Assembly (NCBI GenBank): GCA_027452205.1
Contig: DAIDGV010000023.1
Span: 1 to 64,000, forward strand
Length of the DNA stretch: 64,000 nt
Source: a candidate division FCPU426 bacterium
Lineage (GTDB): Bacteria; Oederibacteriota; Muellerivitia; Muellerivitales; Muellerivitaceae
Direction of reading: 5' to 3'
In this document: positions 25,726 to 34,625 of the stretch, piece by piece
Layout of the letters: every line of letters begins with the position of its first letter
How positions within the stretch are numbered: the stretch's first letter is position 1
Position numbers and translations under genes: made by a program
Notes under the pieces: model-generated
Told to the model about the DNA's origin: nothing
The model's input: only the letters and a program-made list of their open reading frames with translations
Database searches by the model: none

Positions 25726-26785
25726 CAAATTTGGCTTTCGGGGTCTTCGAAAGGACCACCGGGGTTATTACGTCGATCATTACTTTATGGAAGGGGGCAA
25801 AAAGAAAAGGAAAAGAGAATGGCTGGGCCATATCACGTTGCCGGAAGCAAAACGGATCATGGAAAAGAAAATGCCGACCATCAGCAGACCCGGATCAAGA
25901 ATTACGTTTGTTGAAGCGGCGGATGGTTTTTTAGCTTTTTCCGAAGTGCGGAAGAAAAGCCATCACCAAGATCTGATTTATGTAAAAAGGCTTAAGGCGT
26001 TTTTTGGCACGAAGCCGTTGGAAAGCTTGAACCTAGACGAAGTTGAGAAGTTTCTCGCCGATCATAAGAAGCGGCGGGAGGAAGCGGGAGAACCGCCTCT
26101 TAAAGGCTCAAGCCTGAATCGCTATCTTGCTTGTTTGAAAACCATCGTAAGAAGAGCGTTTTTGAACGGGCATATTGATAGAAATCCGATTCAAGGAATA
26201 AGGCTTTTTAAAGAGACTCCTCGTGATACCACGATCACGCAAGAGGAATTCCAGAACCTTCTCGACCAATGTCTACCTCATATGAAGCCGGTTGTGGAAC
26301 TGGCTTATTACACTTGTATGAGGAAGGGCGAGATACTTGGGCTCGAATGGCCTCAGATTGATTTCAAGAATAAGATACTTACTCTTGAAGCGTCTGATAC
26401 CAAGACCGAGGAAAAGCGCGAGATACCGCTGGATGATACACTCCTTGCGATATTTAGGAACATCCCTCGGACGCTCGGGACAAACCAGGTCTTCACGTAC
26501 CAAGGTCAGGCTATCGCGGATATTCGTACAGGATTCGCTTCTGCGTGTCGTAAAGCGGGGATCAAGGGTTTGCATTTCCACGATCTGAGAAGATGCGCGA
26601 TAACGAATATGCGGAAAGCAGGTGTTCCTGAGTCCGTGATAATGTCCATCAGCGGGCATAAGACACAAGCTGTTTTCAGACGGTACAACCGTATCGACAG
26701 GGAAGACCGCCGCCAAGCGCTGGAAAAAGTTCGTGACTGGTCGAAAGACACTCATAAGACAGTGAACTCGATCAGGGCTGTTTAA
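25712..26785 (+). CDS. int: Tyrosine recombinase (integrase)
   Basis: A 357-residue phage-type integrase starting ATG after GAGGAGG. The N-terminal SAM-like DNA-binding domain (about 60-160) precedes the catalytic domain with Arg in CMRKGEILGLEW (about 204), HDLRR (His 290, Arg 293), ISGHK (about 315) and the nucleophile Tyr in RRYNRID (about 324). The set is complete, so it should be active. The next feature downstream is the 3' half of a tRNA-Leu gene, the expected attachment site. Confidence 0.95.
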   Translation: MSRPSKFGFRGLRKDHRGYYVDHYFMEGGKKKRKREWLGHITLPEAKRIMEKKMPTISRPGSRITFVEAADGFLAFSEVRKKSHHQDLIYVKRLKAFFGTKPLESLNLDEVEKFLADHKKRREEAGEPPLKGSSLNRYLACLKTIVRRAFLNGHIDRNPIQGIRLFKETPRDTTITQEEFQNLLDQCLPHMKPVVELAYYTCMRKGEILGLEWPQIDFKNKILTLEASDTKTEEKREIPLDDTLLAIFRNIPRTLGTNQVFTYQGQAIADIRTGFASACRKAGIKGLHFHDLRRCAITNMRKAGVPESVIMSISGHKTQAVFRRYNRIDREDRRQALEKVRDWSKDTHKTVNSIRAV

Positions 26786-26845
26786 AAAGTTTACTTTTAA
26801 AAGGTTTTTTGCAGAAACTGAGCTATTAAAACCCGATGTAGATTT

Positions 26846-26900
26846 CTCAAAATCTATCGACTTCACGGTCATGTCGGTTCAAGTCCGACCTCGGGCACCA
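26846..26900 (+). other. attR: 3' half of a tRNA-Leu(CAA) gene
   Basis: From CTCAAAA (anticodon loop with CAA) the sequence gives the right anticodon stem TCTAT, a variable arm with GAC/GTC pairing, the T arm GTCGG-TTCAAGT-CCGAC, the acceptor strand CTCGGGC, discriminator A and encoded CCA. The upstream bases cannot form the matching anticodon stem (GATTT instead of ATAGA) and no GCCCGAG acceptor strand precedes it, so no full tRNA is here. This is the usual scar of integration in the anticodon loop. Confidence 0.75.
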
Positions 26901-26961
26901 TTTTTTCGGGTTAGAGATTTCCCTTCGAAAACTCTCAAAATCATTGTCCCCAGCGGAATTC

Positions 26962-27003
26962 AAGGCTCTTGTCCGATCAAAAAAATCGGGCAGGGCCTTT
27001 TTT
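26962..27003 (+). terminator. Rho-independent terminator downstream of the tRNA-Leu remnant
   Basis: AAGGC and GCCTT form an outer stem, TGTCCGAT and ATCGGGCA an inner stem (one G-T pair) around CAAAAAA, followed directly by six T. It is placed where the terminator of the original tRNA gene would be. Confidence 0.65.
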
Positions 27004-27194
27004 ATTTAGGACGGTTCGGGAGGGATTTGGAGGGCAAAAAAGGGTCGAAAAGGGGTTCGAATGACACGGATAAGACGCGGGAAAGACCGGGGAGGTCACT
27101 AGCCTTTTAGACTATTGGGGGAACTAGGTGGGGGGTGTCATTCTTGTGTTCTTGGGCTCCCTTGACATTCGGGATGGTAAGGATAAAAATGTAT

Positions 27195-27212
27195 ATAGTT
27201 TTTAATAACTAT
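27195..27212. promoter_or_regulatory. Inverted repeat ahead of abiEi, probable AbiEi operator
   Basis: ATAGTT (27195-27200) and AACTAT (27207-27212) form a dyad 17 bases before the abiEi start, downstream of TTGACA at 27162. AbiEi antitoxins are known to repress their own promoter through inverted repeats. The exact -10 box is unclear. Confidence 0.45.
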
Positions 27213-27228
27213 AGACGGTATTATCCAA

Positions 27229-27849
27229 ATGGAAACGACGACCAAAACCAAATCATACGAAAAAGCCATCCGGGTCTTTCGAAGCCACGGAGGCCTTCTC
27301 TCGTCCACCGAGGCCATGCGGGAGGGCATCCATCCCAGGGACCTCTACGCCATGCGGGATGCCAAACTGCTGGATCAGCTCAGCCGAGGTCTTTACCGGC
27401 TTTCCAATATGCCATCCCTGGAAAACCCAGACATCGTGACGGTGGCTAAACGGGTGCCTGAAGGTGTCCTTTGTCTTATTTCAGCGCTTGCCCTTCATGA
27501 ACTGACCACCCAAATACCCCATGAGGTTTATCTGGCTCTCAAGATGGGTGCCAGGGTTCCACGGCTTGAGAATCCACCCCTGAGGGTGTTCCATTTTTCG
27601 GGCAAGGCCTTTACGGAGGGGATCGAGGAGAGAAAGGTGGATGGCATAACCTACCGGGTTTATTCCCGCGAGAAAACCCTAGCCGATTGTTTCAAACACC
27701 GGAATGTCGTTGGAATGGATACGGCACTGGAAGCCCTCCGAAATTATTGGAAGAGCAAGTGGAAGAAAACGGATGAACTCACAAGATTCTCTAAAATCTG
27801 CCGTGTGGAAAAGGTGATGGCGCCATACCTGGAGGCTATCCAGGTATGA
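27229..27849 (+). CDS. abiEi: AbiEi-type antitoxin of a type IV toxin-antitoxin system
   Basis: A 206-residue protein with an N-terminal winged helix-turn-helix (EKAIRVFRSHGGLLSSTEA, then MREGIHPRDLYAMRDAKLL) and the C-terminal AbiEi antitoxin domain (GVLCLISALALHELT, then YSREKTLADCFKHRNVVGMD). In the family this protein represses the operon and neutralises the toxin without direct binding. It overlaps the toxin gene by 4 bases (ATGA), the standard arrangement. Confidence 0.92.
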   Translation: METTTKTKSYEKAIRVFRSHGGLLSSTEAMREGIHPRDLYAMRDAKLLDQLSRGLYRLSNMPSLENPDIVTVAKRVPEGVLCLISALALHELTTQIPHEVYLALKMGARVPRLENPPLRVFHFSGKAFTEGIEERKVDGITYRVYSREKTLADCFKHRNVVGMDTALEALRNYWKSKWKKTDELTRFSKICRVEKVMAPYLEAIQV

Positions 27850-28772
27850 ACAAGCCCATCGTCAATATGGCGGCCTCGGTGCATCAGCGGCTTCTCAATA
27901 AGGCCCAAAAGTCGAAGCGTCCTTTTAACGAGCTCCTCCACTATTACGCTATGGAAAGGTTCCTGTACCGCCTTTCCAGGTCCAAGTATTCGGATAAATT
28001 CATCTTGAAGGGGGCCCTTCTTTTCACCGCATGGGAAGTCGCCGATTCCAGGGCGACCATGGACATCGACCTATTGGGGAAGATGAAGAATGTGCCGGGG
28101 AGCATAGCCCAAGTTGTGAAGGAGATTTGTGGTCATGATGATCATGATGATGGTCTTCGATTTGACCCTGCCACGGTGAAGGCAACCCGGATCGTAGAAG
28201 GGGCGGATTACCACGGCGTAAGGGTCAAATTCCAAGCTAAACTGGCTAACGCCAGGATACCCATGCAGATCGACATAGGATTTGGCGATCCCCATTCAGG
28301 GGGCTCGGTTTCTTTGGTGTACCCAACCCTTTTGGACCATCCAGCACCCCACCTTAAGGGTTACCGGCCAGAAAACGCCATTGCGGAGAAATTCGAGGCT
28401 ATGTGCAAGCGCGGAATGGTCAATACCCGGATGAAGGACTTTTTCGACGTCTGGCTATTGGCGCGCCGGTTCGACTTTGATGGGAGCGCCCTTTCGAGAG
28501 CTATCATGGAAACCTTTGCGAGTCGTCATGTAGAAGTGCCTATGGAGCCAACGGCTTTCGGATCAGCGTTTTCCAGGGATAAAGTCAAAAACGTCCAATG
28601 GAAAGCCTTTTTGAAAAAGAGCCGGGCGCCTCATGCACCGACGAACCTTGCCGGTGCGGTTAAGGTGATAAAAGGCTTTCTGGGACCGGTCGCAAAGACT
28701 TTGGCCGAGAAAAAGAATTTCGTCGGGAAGTGGAAGGCACCGGGGCCGTGGAAAATTACGAGAGGGCGTTAA
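27846..28772 (+). CDS. abiEii: AbiEii-type nucleotidyltransferase toxin
   Basis: A 308-residue protein of the AbiEii/DUF1814 family. The nucleotidyltransferase motif appears as FILKGALLFTAW followed by RATMDIDLLGK, where the two aspartates bind metal. Further conserved parts are PMQIDIGFGDP and AEKFEAMCKRGMVNTRMKDFFDVW. Toxins of this family add nucleotides to tRNA acceptor ends or otherwise block growth, giving phage abortive infection. The pair is just outside the integrated element's right end. Length is typical. Confidence 0.92.
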   Translation: MNKPIVNMAASVHQRLLNKAQKSKRPFNELLHYYAMERFLYRLSRSKYSDKFILKGALLFTAWEVADSRATMDIDLLGKMKNVPGSIAQVVKEICGHDDHDDGLRFDPATVKATRIVEGADYHGVRVKFQAKLANARIPMQIDIGFGDPHSGGSVSLVYPTLLDHPAPHLKGYRPENAIAEKFEAMCKRGMVNTRMKDFFDVWLLARRFDFDGSALSRAIMETFASRHVEVPMEPTAFGSAFSRDKVKNVQWKAFLKKSRAPHAPTNLAGAVKVIKGFLGPVAKTLAEKKNFVGKWKAPGPWKITRGR

Positions 28773-28782
28773 AAACACTAAA

Positions 28783-28815
28783 ACACAAACCCCTTAGTTA
28801 TTAAGGGGTTTGTGT
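28783..28815. terminator. Strong 13-bp-stem hairpin after abiE
   Basis: ACACAAACCCCTT and AAGGGGTTTGTGT form a perfect 13-bp stem with a 7-base loop, 11 bases after the toxin stop codon. On the minus strand the stem is followed by a T-rich stretch, so it may stop transcription from both sides. Confidence 0.7.
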
Positions 28816-29018
28816 AACCTACCGAAAAAGGGCAATAGGGACAGGGATATAAGCCATGAGCACAGCAGAAATTTCGCAACCGATAAGCGGTGACAAGCTT
28901 TACCAGAAGCGTGCTCGCGAAGCCTTTCCGCTCCTTGTTTAATGGGCCGCGAGATTAAATTTTCGTCATCTTTCACATTTAACTTGAACTCTTCCTTGAA
29001 TTGAAATCACATACCCTC

Positions 29019-29693
29019 ATGAAAATTTTGATTGTTGAGGACGAAGCCAAAACCGCGAACTACCTCGCCAAAGGGCTTGAGGAAAACGGCTTTTCCGTGG
29101 ACCGAGCTTTGACAGGTGAAGAAGGGTATCGATTGGCCGGGTCGGGAAGTTATGACCTGCTAATCCTCGATGTCATGCTTCCCGGTAAAGACGGTTGGTC
29201 CATCTTGCGGGACCTGCGCCAAACAGGGCATAAATTCCCCATTCTTTTTTTAACCGCGAGGGACGCGGTGGAGGACCGCGTCAAGGGATTGGAATCCGGC
29301 GCGGACGACTATCTGGTCAAGCCTTTCGCTTTTTCTGAATTGTTGGCCCGGGTACGGTCGCTATTGAGACGGGGGCCGACACGGCTATCGGATATCCTCC
29401 AGATCGCCGACCTGGAGATCGACCCCATACGACACAAGGTCCAACGGTCCGGTCAACGATTGGACCTGACACCCAAAGAATTCTCGCTTTTGTATTTGTT
29501 GGCTTCCAGGAACGGTGATGTTTTATCCCGTACGTTCTTGGCGGAACAGGTATGGGACATGAACTTTGACAGCGATACGAACGTGGTCGACGTCCATGTC
29601 CGGAGGCTTCGATCGAAAGTCGACGATCCGTTCGATCGAAAGCTGATCCATACGGTGCGGGGGGTGGGGTATGTTCTCGAAGACCGGGGATAA
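29019..29693 (+). CDS. OmpR-family heavy-metal response regulator (CusR/CopR-like)
   Basis: A 224-residue response regulator. The receiver domain has acidic pocket EDE at 7-9, the phosphorylated Asp at 51 ([13 protein letters not shown]), Thr in LFLTARD and Lys in DYLVKPF. The C-terminal winged helix shows [13 protein letters not shown] and [16 protein letters not shown] chose the ATG at 29019 (MKILIVEDE) over upstream in-frame codons. It overlaps the sensor kinase gene by 23 bases. Target genes are probably the efflux genes downstream. Confidence 0.92.
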   Translation: MKILIVEDEAKTANYLAKGLEENGFSVDRALTGEEGYRLAGSGSYDLLILDVMLPGKDGWSILRDLRQTGHKFPILFLTARDAVEDRVKGLESGADDYLVKPFAFSELLARVRSLLRRGPTRLSDILQIADLEIDPIRHKVQRSGQRLDLTPKEFSLLYLLASRNGDVLSRTFLAEQVWDMNFDSDTNVVDVHVRRLRSKVDDPFDRKLIHTVRGVGYVLEDRG

Positions 29694-31110
29694 AGAAGGA
29701 AAAAAATGGCCCGGGTCGCTGGCCGCCCGAATGACCCTTTGGTACGGCCTTTCCGCTTTTGCCTTAGTGCTGATGGCCACGGGATTCCTTTATCACGCGC
29801 TTTCAATGGGTTTAGCTCAAGAGGATGATGTCCTGCTCACCCAAAACATCCAAAGCGTAAAGGCGTTATTGAGGGAATCCCCGGGTGAACTGGAAGACCT
29901 CCAACAAGCGGTGGGTGATCGTGAAACATCACCCCGAGTCCCATGGCTTTGGACCAGGATACTTGATGCGTCCAGCCGGGTCGTGGCGGAAACTCCCGGG
30001 ATGTCAAAAAAACTGCCCGCGGGTTCTTTCCCGGCCGCGGTTTCGGCGGCGCTTTCCCCCGGGCTGAGTTCGGTGATCGATTCCCCCGATCGAAGATCTT
30101 TCCGTGTCCTGTCGGCGAAAGGTGATTGGCCCGGGCATTCCCCCCCGGACGTCACCGTCCAAATGGCGATCGACATGACCTCGGACGAAGACATACTTGA
30201 AAAATTCGGGTCAAAACTTTTGTGGTTACTCGTCGTTTCCCTCGGGGCCTGTGCTTTGGCGGGTTATTGGATCGCCCAACGAGGTATCCGTCCGGTGAGG
30301 GAGATAGCAGGGACTGCCAGCCGCATCGGATCCAGCACCCTCCATGAGCGGTTGGAAAGGTCGGGTCTTCCCAGTGAACTATTCGATCTGGCGGGAACCT
30401 TTAATGACATGTTGGACCGGCTGGAGGCTTCGTTCACCCGGCTTACCCGGTTTAGCTCCGATATCGCCCATGAATTAAGGACCCCGATCCAAAATCTTCG
30501 GGTGGCCGTTGAAGTCGCCTTAAGAAAAGAGCGCGAACCAGAAGAGTACAGGGATTTTTTAGGCTCCTGCCTGGAAGAGTATCAACGCCTTTCCAACCTG
30601 ATCGACCGCCTCCTTTTCCTGGCCCGCGCCGAGTACCCGGGGGCTTCCATCGAGCGGGAAAAGGTGAATCTTAAAAAGGAACTTGAGCTTCTCCTGGATT
30701 TTTACGGGCTGTCGGCCTCGGAATCCGGAATTGCCTTGGATATCGAAGCTCCGGAGGATTTACGGGCGGAATTGGACCGATCCTTGTTTCAACGGGCCGT
30801 TGGTAACTTGGTCGAGAATGCCTTGAAATACACGTCGTCCGGGGGAAACGTCCGGATAAAGGCGTCCGCGACGGCGGGAAACATCCGCGTCGAGGTTTCA
30901 GACACGGGCCGCGGAATACCCGAAGACCAATTATCCCGGGTATTCGACCGCTTTTACCGGGTCGATGAATCCCGGACGGCGGTTTCCGGCGGAGCCGGAC
31001 TGGGACTGTCCATTGTGAAGAGCATCATGGACCTGCACGGTGGGACCGTGGAAATCCAAAGCAAAGTCGGTCAAGGGACCCTCGTAGTCCTATTTTTTCC
31101 CATTGTTTAA
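29671..31110 (+). CDS. Heavy-metal sensor histidine kinase (CusS-like)
   Basis: A 479-residue membrane sensor kinase. Two membrane helices (about 17-37 and 182-200) flank a periplasmic sensing domain, then HAMP ([18 protein letters not shown]), H-box with His near 267 ([16 protein letters not shown]), N-box ([12 protein letters not shown]), and G boxes ([21 protein letters not shown]). This is the complete set for autophosphorylation and transfer to the partner encoded upstream. CusS-like architecture suggests metal sensing in the periplasm, consistent with the efflux genes that follow. Confidence 0.92.
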   Translation: MFSKTGDKEGKKWPGSLAARMTLWYGLSAFALVLMATGFLYHALSMGLAQEDDVLLTQNIQSVKALLRESPGELEDLQQAVGDRETSPRVPWLWTRILDASSRVVAETPGMSKKLPAGSFPAAVSAALSPGLSSVIDSPDRRSFRVLSAKGDWPGHSPPDVTVQMAIDMTSDEDILEKFGSKLLWLLVVSLGACALAGYWIAQRGIRPVREIAGTASRIGSSTLHERLERSGLPSELFDLAGTFNDMLDRLEASFTRLTRFSSDIAHELRTPIQNLRVAVEVALRKEREPEEYRDFLGSCLEEYQRLSNLIDRLLFLARAEYPGASIEREKVNLKKELELLLDFYGLSASESGIALDIEAPEDLRAELDRSLFQRAVGNLVENALKYTSSGGNVRIKASATAGNIRVEVSDTGRGIPEDQLSRVFDRFYRVDESRTAVSGGAGLGLSIVKSIMDLHGGTVEIQSKVGQGTLVVLFFPIV

Positions 31111-31223
31111 GATGACGAAATCGTAATTTCGCCGTCATCCCCGCGACAGGGTCGAAACCTATGATGACAAGGCAGGAATTAATGATTTAAATTTTTCCTG
31201 ACTTTGGTTGTAGGAGAGTTGAA

Positions 31224-31589
31224 ATGAAAATGGATCGGATGTTATTGAGGTGGAAAGTTGTTTTTACGATAGCCGCCTTGGCCATACCCGGGTTGAGCTT
31301 GGCGGCACCGAAACCGCCTAAAAACGTGATTTCCATGCCGAAAGCCCGTCAGGTCGCGTTGAAGACGGTGTCGGGGAAGATAACGAGCGGTGAATTGGAG
31401 TTCGAGAACAAACTGTGGATCTATTCCTTCGATATGTCCGGGAAAGACGGAAAAAACCACGAGGTCAATGTGGATGCGATGACGGGCAAGGTGGTTTCCG
31501 CTACCATTGAAACCCCCGCGATGGAAGCGAAAGAGGCGAAGCAAGACAAGGCCGCCGCTCCTTCCGTCGCGACAGATCAAAAAAAGTAA
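31224..31589 (+). CDS. PepSY-domain secreted protein
   Basis: A 121-residue secreted protein. The signal peptide ends near GLSLAAP, followed by a single PepSY domain (ISMPKARQVALKTVSGKI, then LEFENKLWIYSFDM and HEVNVDAMTGKVVS) and an Ala/Lys-rich tail. PepSY domains bind or inhibit extracytoplasmic proteins and commonly sit beside two-component sensors. A strong terminator 18 bases after its stop closes this transcription unit with the sensor pair. Confidence 0.85.
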   Translation: MKMDRMLLRWKVVFTIAALAIPGLSLAAPKPPKNVISMPKARQVALKTVSGKITSGELEFENKLWIYSFDMSGKDGKNHEVNVDAMTGKVVSATIETPAMEAKEAKQDKAAAPSVATDQKK

Positions 31590-31606
31590 GGGTTTTTATT
31601 TAAATG

Positions 31607-31646
31607 ACCTTTCCCCCGCCCTCAAAAGCGGGGAAAAGGTTTTTTT
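31607..31646 (+). terminator. Rho-independent terminator after the PepSY gene
   Basis: ACCTTT, CCCC and GC pair with GC, GGGG and AAAGGT (one C-A mismatch) around an 8-base loop and are followed by a run of seven T. A classic intrinsic terminator separating the sensor unit from the next operon. Confidence 0.8.
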
Positions 31647-31687
31647 AAAACATAAATCGAAAATTTAAAACGGGACGGAGGCAGACC

Positions 31688-32521
31688 GTGGCCAAACAAA
31701 AAAGCGCGGACGTTTCAAAAACCAGGTTCATGTTAAGTAAGGTTCCGGAGGTCACGCTTTATTTCTGGATCATAAAAATACTATGCACGACCGTCGGTGA
31801 AACCGCGGCGGATTTTTTAAGTGAAAAACTAAAGTTTGGTTTAACCAATACTTCGGTTTTGATGGGCGCTTTGCTTTTGGTTGTCCTTGCCCTTCAGTTC
31901 AGGGCCGAGAAATATGTCCCTTCGATTTACTGGCTGGCTGTTGTTCTGCTCAGCATCGTGGGAACGCTAATTACGGACAATCTTACGGATCATTTTGGGG
32001 TCCCTTTGGTCATTTCCACTTCCGTCTTTTCAGCCGCCCTCGTGGTTACTTTTGTGGTGTGGTATTTGAGCGAAAAGACCCTGTCCGTCCACTCCATAGT
32101 CACGACAAAGCGGGAATTTTTCTATTGGACCGCTATTTTATTCACCTTTTCGTTGGGTACGGCATCGGGCGACTTGATCGCCGAACAATTTAAGATCGGT
32201 TATTCGCCTTCGGCCCTTATTTTCGCCGGGGTCATCGCGCTCGTAACGGCGGCTCATTACGCGGTCAGGGGCATGCTAGCCTTGGAACATCGCCATCAAT
32301 CGACCAACGCGGTTCTCGCTTTTTGGTTGGCCTATATTTTTACCCGCCCGCTAGGCGCCTCGATCGGCGATTATTTGTCGCAAGCGCGCGCGGATGGCGG
32401 GCTTGGATTGGGGGCGACGACAACCAGTTCGATCTTTTTGGCCGCTATTTTAGGATTGGTCGTCTATTTAACGGCAACTAAACGAGATGAAATTATCGTC
32501 ACTAAAAAGGACGTAAGTTAG
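31688..32521 (+). CDS. COG4705 family membrane protein
   Basis: A 277-residue integral membrane protein with a GTG start after ACGGAGGC. It is built from four repeats of about 60 residues, each with a motif like KVPEVTLYFWIIKILCTTVGE, TASGDLIAEQFKIGYSPSAL or RPLGASIGDYLSQ, with about ten helices. The function of COG4705 is unknown; members are often found next to metal efflux or stress genes. The position between a metal two-component system and an RND operon agrees with that pattern. Confidence 0.85.
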   Translation: MAKQKSADVSKTRFMLSKVPEVTLYFWIIKILCTTVGETAADFLSEKLKFGLTNTSVLMGALLLVVLALQFRAEKYVPSIYWLAVVLLSIVGTLITDNLTDHFGVPLVISTSVFSAALVVTFVVWYLSEKTLSVHSIVTTKREFFYWTAILFTFSLGTASGDLIAEQFKIGYSPSALIFAGVIALVTAAHYAVRGMLALEHRHQSTNAVLAFWLAYIFTRPLGASIGDYLSQARADGGLGLGATTTSSIFLAAILGLVVYLTATKRDEIIVTKKDVS

Positions 32522-32639
32522 TCCTTTCACTATTCCGGTTCTCTGCGGTATGGGCCGAGGATAATTTGAAAAAATGAAACTGACCCGGGGTTACGGCCAT
32601 CGGGAAATAAAGTGTTTTGAAAACAGGGAAGGCTGAACA

Positions 32640-33908
32640 ATGCTGGTTTTAAAAGTGATTCCATTGTTCCTGGGCGTTATGACAGCTTGGGCTTTGCCGG
32701 GTTTTTCCCGCGCGGGGGAACTCAGCCTTTCCCAAAGCCTGGATCTGGCCCGGACCCGATCCCTCCAACAAATCCAGGCCGCCTTGCAAGAGACCAAGGC
32801 CAAGGCCGCGATGGATTCGGCTGCCAGCCAGCGCTGGCCGCAAATTTCGGCCCAAGCCCAGTACAACTCGACGACGAATCTCTTCACCCAGGTTCCGGCG
32901 GGATTCCAAAGCGCTATCCAGGCACAGGAAAACCTTGTTCCGTTCCTTTCCCCGGAATGGATCCGGGTCGGGCAGGCGAAAGAAGCCTATGAGGCCGCCC
33001 GTACGGATCGCGTGGCTACCCGGCAGGACGTGGAACTGTTGGTCAAGCAGCTTTTTTTTGCCGTGTTGCGCGACAGGGACGCCGTCCAGCGCATGGACCA
33101 GGTGACGCGGGAGTTCCAGACCCTCTTGAACTACCTGGTACCGCAGTTCAGCGTAGGCCGTGCGCCGCGTTTTGACGTGGTCAAGGTGAAAGCATCCCTT
33201 TCCGACCTGGCGCGCTCCAAATCCCTGACCCTGGCCCAGTTGGCGGGCGAAAAAAGCGAATTGGCCCAATTGTTGGGGTTCAAGCCGGACGAAGACTTGG
33301 ATCTTAAAGCTGTTTCGGCCTTACCCTCGATGCCGTCCTCGTTGGCCGGCGATGACCTTAAGGGAAATCCCACCCTGCGGGCCTTGGGCCAAAGGGCGGA
33401 GGCGGCACGGATCGGTTTGGACGCGGATGACTTCGCCCGCCTTCCCAGCCTGACGGCGGATTTCGCCTATGGCTACACTTCTCCAACCTTTAACGGCTTG
33501 GAAACCGACTGGAACCTGAGCCTCCAGGTCAGCCTGCCGATCTTTGATTGGGGCCTGATCTCCTCCCAAAGGGAGCAGGATCGTGCGGATTGGCAACTCG
33601 CCCAAAACGCCCGGGAGAACCAAAAACAACAGCTTACAAGCCAGTTGAAACAAGCGCGGGCTACGGCACAAGCAAACTTGGAAGACCAAAAAAGGTTGGA
33701 AGCGTTATTGCCGCAGACGGAACAAGCTTCGCATGCGGCCCTCAAGCAGTATCGCGGGGGGGCCATGGGGATCGTGGAAACCACCGACGCGGTAAACCTT
33801 TGGCTCCAAACGAACTTGAATGAACGAAACGCCTTTTATTCCTATTTAACGGACCTGGCCCAATTGGAACGCCTGACGGGAGAAAAGGAAAAAGTGCGAT
33901 ATGAGTGA
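32640..33908 (+). CDS. TolC-family outer-membrane efflux protein
   Basis: A 422-residue protein with a signal peptide (FLGVMTAWALPGFSRAG) and two TolC-type repeats. Characteristic parts are LSLSQSLDLARTRS, the conserved QPRFDVV-like SVGRAPRFDVVKVKASLSD, and LSLQVSLPIFDWGLIS in the second repeat. It has no lipobox, unlike the TolC-like protein at 5313. It forms the outer channel of the second RND system. Its stop overlaps the start of the adaptor gene by 8 bases. Confidence 0.88.
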   Translation: MLVLKVIPLFLGVMTAWALPGFSRAGELSLSQSLDLARTRSLQQIQAALQETKAKAAMDSAASQRWPQISAQAQYNSTTNLFTQVPAGFQSAIQAQENLVPFLSPEWIRVGQAKEAYEAARTDRVATRQDVELLVKQLFFAVLRDRDAVQRMDQVTREFQTLLNYLVPQFSVGRAPRFDVVKVKASLSDLARSKSLTLAQLAGEKSELAQLLGFKPDEDLDLKAVSALPSMPSSLAGDDLKGNPTLRALGQRAEAARIGLDADDFARLPSLTADFAYGYTSPTFNGLETDWNLSLQVSLPIFDWGLISSQREQDRADWQLAQNARENQKQQLTSQLKQARATAQANLEDQKRLEALLPQTEQASHAALKQYRGGAMGIVETTDAVNLWLQTNLNERNAFYSYLTDLAQLERLTGEKEKVRYE

Positions 33909-34572
33909 GCGGGGATATTCCACCGGGTTCGATCCAAAACCATCTTTCCTGTGCCTTTGCGGCCTCACAATGATATTGGCCTTAACCGGCTGCTCCCAAG
34001 GGAAAATGAGCGTATCGGACATCACGGATGAACCGATGACCGCGCAGGTGACCGTGAAGGACCTGCCGGAAATGGTGCCCGCTTACGGCGTAGTGGCGGG
34101 CAAGACGATCGAGGTTAACCTGGAAGCCAAGGACGGTCCCCTGGTGCATTTGTCGCAAAAAGCCTTTGCCCGCTTGAGCGCATCCTCCCAAACGCCCGAG
34201 TGCCGGGTCGTTAAGATTTTCAGGAACGCGAATACGGCGACGGGCCAGGCCATTGCCTGGCTTAAACCCCTTTCCTCGGAACCGCTGCCCGACGGTGATT
34301 TTGTGTCGGCCCAGATCGTCATCCGCGTGAAGCAACAAGTGCTTACCGTTCCCAGGGAAGCGGTTTATATCAAGGACGGACAGACCATGGCGCTTTTCGC
34401 CCAAAAGGCGAAGGACGGAACGGTGTCTTATGGTCCGGTGACGGTTCGAACGGGGATCGAGTCGGATAAAGACGTCGAGATCATCTCCGGTTTAAAACCC
34501 GGCGATGAAGTGGTGACCCAAGCGGGCATCGGGTATCTCTATCCCGATTTTAAAGCCAACGCGGATGATTGA
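33901..34572 (+). CDS. Half-size periplasmic adaptor lipoprotein
   Basis: A 223-residue lipoprotein (lipobox MILALTGCSQ). It carries only the beta-barrel and membrane-proximal parts of RND adaptors: VSAQIVIRVKQQVLTVPREA, then AVYIKDGQ and VEIISGLKPGDEVVTQAG. The alpha-helical hairpin and lipoyl domains, which normally contact TolC, are missing, and no split second half is seen nearby. It sits in the adaptor position of its operon. Together with the 140-residue protein at 6785 it suggests a recurring short-adaptor design. Confidence 0.72.
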   Translation: MSERGYSTGFDPKPSFLCLCGLTMILALTGCSQGKMSVSDITDEPMTAQVTVKDLPEMVPAYGVVAGKTIEVNLEAKDGPLVHLSQKAFARLSASSQTPECRVVKIFRNANTATGQAIAWLKPLSSEPLPDGDFVSAQIVIRVKQQVLTVPREAVYIKDGQTMALFAQKAKDGTVSYGPVTVRTGIESDKDVEIISGLKPGDEVVTQAGIGYLYPDFKANADD

Positions 34573-34625
34573 GGAATATAGAACGGTTCTATCCACCCTT
34601 TCGGCATGCCATCGTCCCGTAGGGA

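Larger units (their letters stand above)
26901..27228. other. Intergenic region between att scar and abiE
   Basis: The left third holds a terminator-like hairpin (26962-27003). The remainder is G-rich with no open frame I trust. A TTGACA at 27162 and an inverted repeat at 27195-27212 near the right end belong to the abiE promoter. Confidence 0.6.

Noticed and set aside
26821-26900. Complete tRNA-Leu gene
   Set aside because: No 5' acceptor strand, D arm or left anticodon stem precedes the anticodon loop; only the 3' half is present.
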